In this document: piece after piece, positions 62,817-64,000 of the stretch
Layout of the letters: the number at the start of each line of letters is the position of its first letter
How positions within the stretch are numbered: position 1 is the first letter of the stretch
Origin: Anisakis pegreffii
Taxonomy: Eukaryota; Nematoda; Chromadorea; Rhabditida; Anisakidae
Reading direction: 5' to 3'
NCBI GenBank assembly: GCA_035041965.1
Contig: JAPYMA010002647.1
Span: 1 to 64,000, forward strand
Length of the DNA: 64,000 nucleotides
Notes under the pieces: generated by a model
Database searches by the model: none
Told to the model about the DNA's origin: nothing
Seen by the model: the letters and a program-made list of their open reading frames with translations, nothing else
Translations under genes and position numbers: made by a program

Positions 62817-64000
62817 ATTTCAAATTGGCGACACATCAGTTTCAGATCTAATTATCTACCAGCTCAACTATCACGCGATCGCTAAGCATTCACCGAATGA
62901 CTGTGCTGAGTTCGCAATCAAAACGATGCTATGAACAGATATAAGGAGTGTGAAGGATGTGATAAAATGAGTAAACGAAAACATCTCAAACCCGAAAGCA
63001 TCTCACTTTTAAATCTCATCCGATCGAGCGCTATCTTGCTATTATAAGAAAATGTAGTTTCAGTGTCACGTTAATGACTTCTTGTTGACTGAATTGTTTA
63101 ATGCAGTATTACTCATTTATCAATCATCTCGTTAATGGCATCTCTACTTTTAATTAAATCACAAATGAATATAATACAATTTTGTTTCAGATATCATCAT
63201 TTCTATAATCATCTTACTACTATAACACCATCAGTCTCATTATTTTTACTAATCCGTTCATCAAACAAATACCCTTACTTCACTAATACACTCTCAATCC
63301 GGCAACTGACTAAACTGTTCCAGTAAACTCATATGCATATCTTAGGATCTGATGGATCAATTGCTCTACGTTACGTGACGATATTTTCAAAGAACTTAAC
63401 AAAATAACTGAAGACATTCATTTTCGAGAGATGTCCATATTCAATGCAAAATGCTTCAAATGTAGCGCATAGATGACGTTTATTGTTGTATAATTAGGAT
63501 GTGACAGTAATAGCGATGAAGATGAGAATGATAACGTAATGATCAGAATAATTACTATAATAAAAGTAAAGTTAATTCTATTAATGGTGCTGTTGATAAT
63601 GAATCGGAATTGTGATGCGGCGGCGCCTATAGAGATCGAGCGCGTTATGGAATTAAGCATTAAATTAAACAAATGAGATGTTGATACGCGAAACGATAAC
63701 GAACACCTCATATGCATTATAACGAATGATTCAGATTGACTGCTGTTGCTGTTAGGAATGCGTTGAAATGCAATGAATATCTGATGGAAATGGACTTGAA
63801 TTCATTCGACTCTGAAAATTTAACTCTCTGATTTATTGGCTAAAATTCTAAAAGGTCCATTAAAATCGAAGAGAATTTAAACGAAGGAATTTTACGAATG
63901 GTAAAAATACTCTTCGAATGGTGACAATAAAATTTCTTTTTTGGAAAAAATGACGAATTCAAAAACTATGATTTGTGAATAAACATTAAATGCGTATTAT

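Larger units (their letters stand above)
56295..64000. other. Upstream region of plexin, no gene recognised
   Basis: The first few kilobases should contain the plexin promoter and any untranslated first exon. No domain-bearing exon was found on either strand. Open frames such as 59,834-60,193 (-) and 60,236-60,478 (+) lack supporting features; the first is hydrophobic only because it reads through an ATT microsatellite. Contents of note are nested inverted repeats at 59,165-59,265, a run of ten G at 60,626-60,635 and a decayed copy of the LRRC20-intron palindrome arm at 62,776-62,816. Confidence 0.55.

Overview
The window is nuclear DNA from a nematode. It is AT-rich, with spliced genes and small introns (mostly about 70-600 nt, a few over 1 kb). 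It carries typical roundworm families: a tyrosinase with two C-terminal ShKT domains, a plexin of about 1,980 residues, and a secreted protein with lustrin/EB-type cysteine repeats. Most start codons lie 3-25 nt downstream of a pyrimidine-rich AG, as expected for spliced-leader addition. Acceptors ending in AAG or TTAG, and donors of the GTTAGT type, are common, unlike the strict TTTTCAG of Caenorhabditis. A parasitic chromadorean (ascaridoid or spirurid-like) is my guess; the species cannot be fixed from the sequence. All gene models were assembled by hand from translated exons, GT-AG sites and matching codon phase.

Layout. 1-9,952: no gene recognised. 9,953-15,863 (+): complete 12-exon tyrosinase, 614 aa. 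15,864-20,788: mostly empty, with one possible small secreted protein at 20,325-20,588 (+). 20,789-22,134 (-): RS/RRM/glycine-rich RNA-binding protein, 238 aa. 24,326-26,182 (-): LRRC20-like leucine-rich-repeat protein, 175 aa, whose first intron holds a 122-bp near-perfect palindrome. 27,891-29,582 (-) and 30,444-33,107 (+): two divergently transcribed, unrecognised three-helix membrane proteins that share exon architecture and look like ancient paralogues. 33,214-33,947 (-): a possible small unrecognised gene. 34,304-35,949 (+): secreted cysteine-rich lustrin/EB-like protein, 249 aa. 38,058-56,294 (-): complete 32-exon plexin receptor. 56,295-64,000: no gene recognised, but repeats are present.

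The genes do not form an obvious pathway. The plexin is an axon-guidance and epidermal morphogenesis receptor. The tyrosinase and the cysteine-rich secreted protein fit cuticle or eggshell roles. The RRM protein fits mRNA processing. The most novel items are the divergent membrane-protein pair, the intronic palindrome with a decayed copy 37 kb away, and an intron in the cysteine-rich gene that is open in frame and a multiple of three in length.
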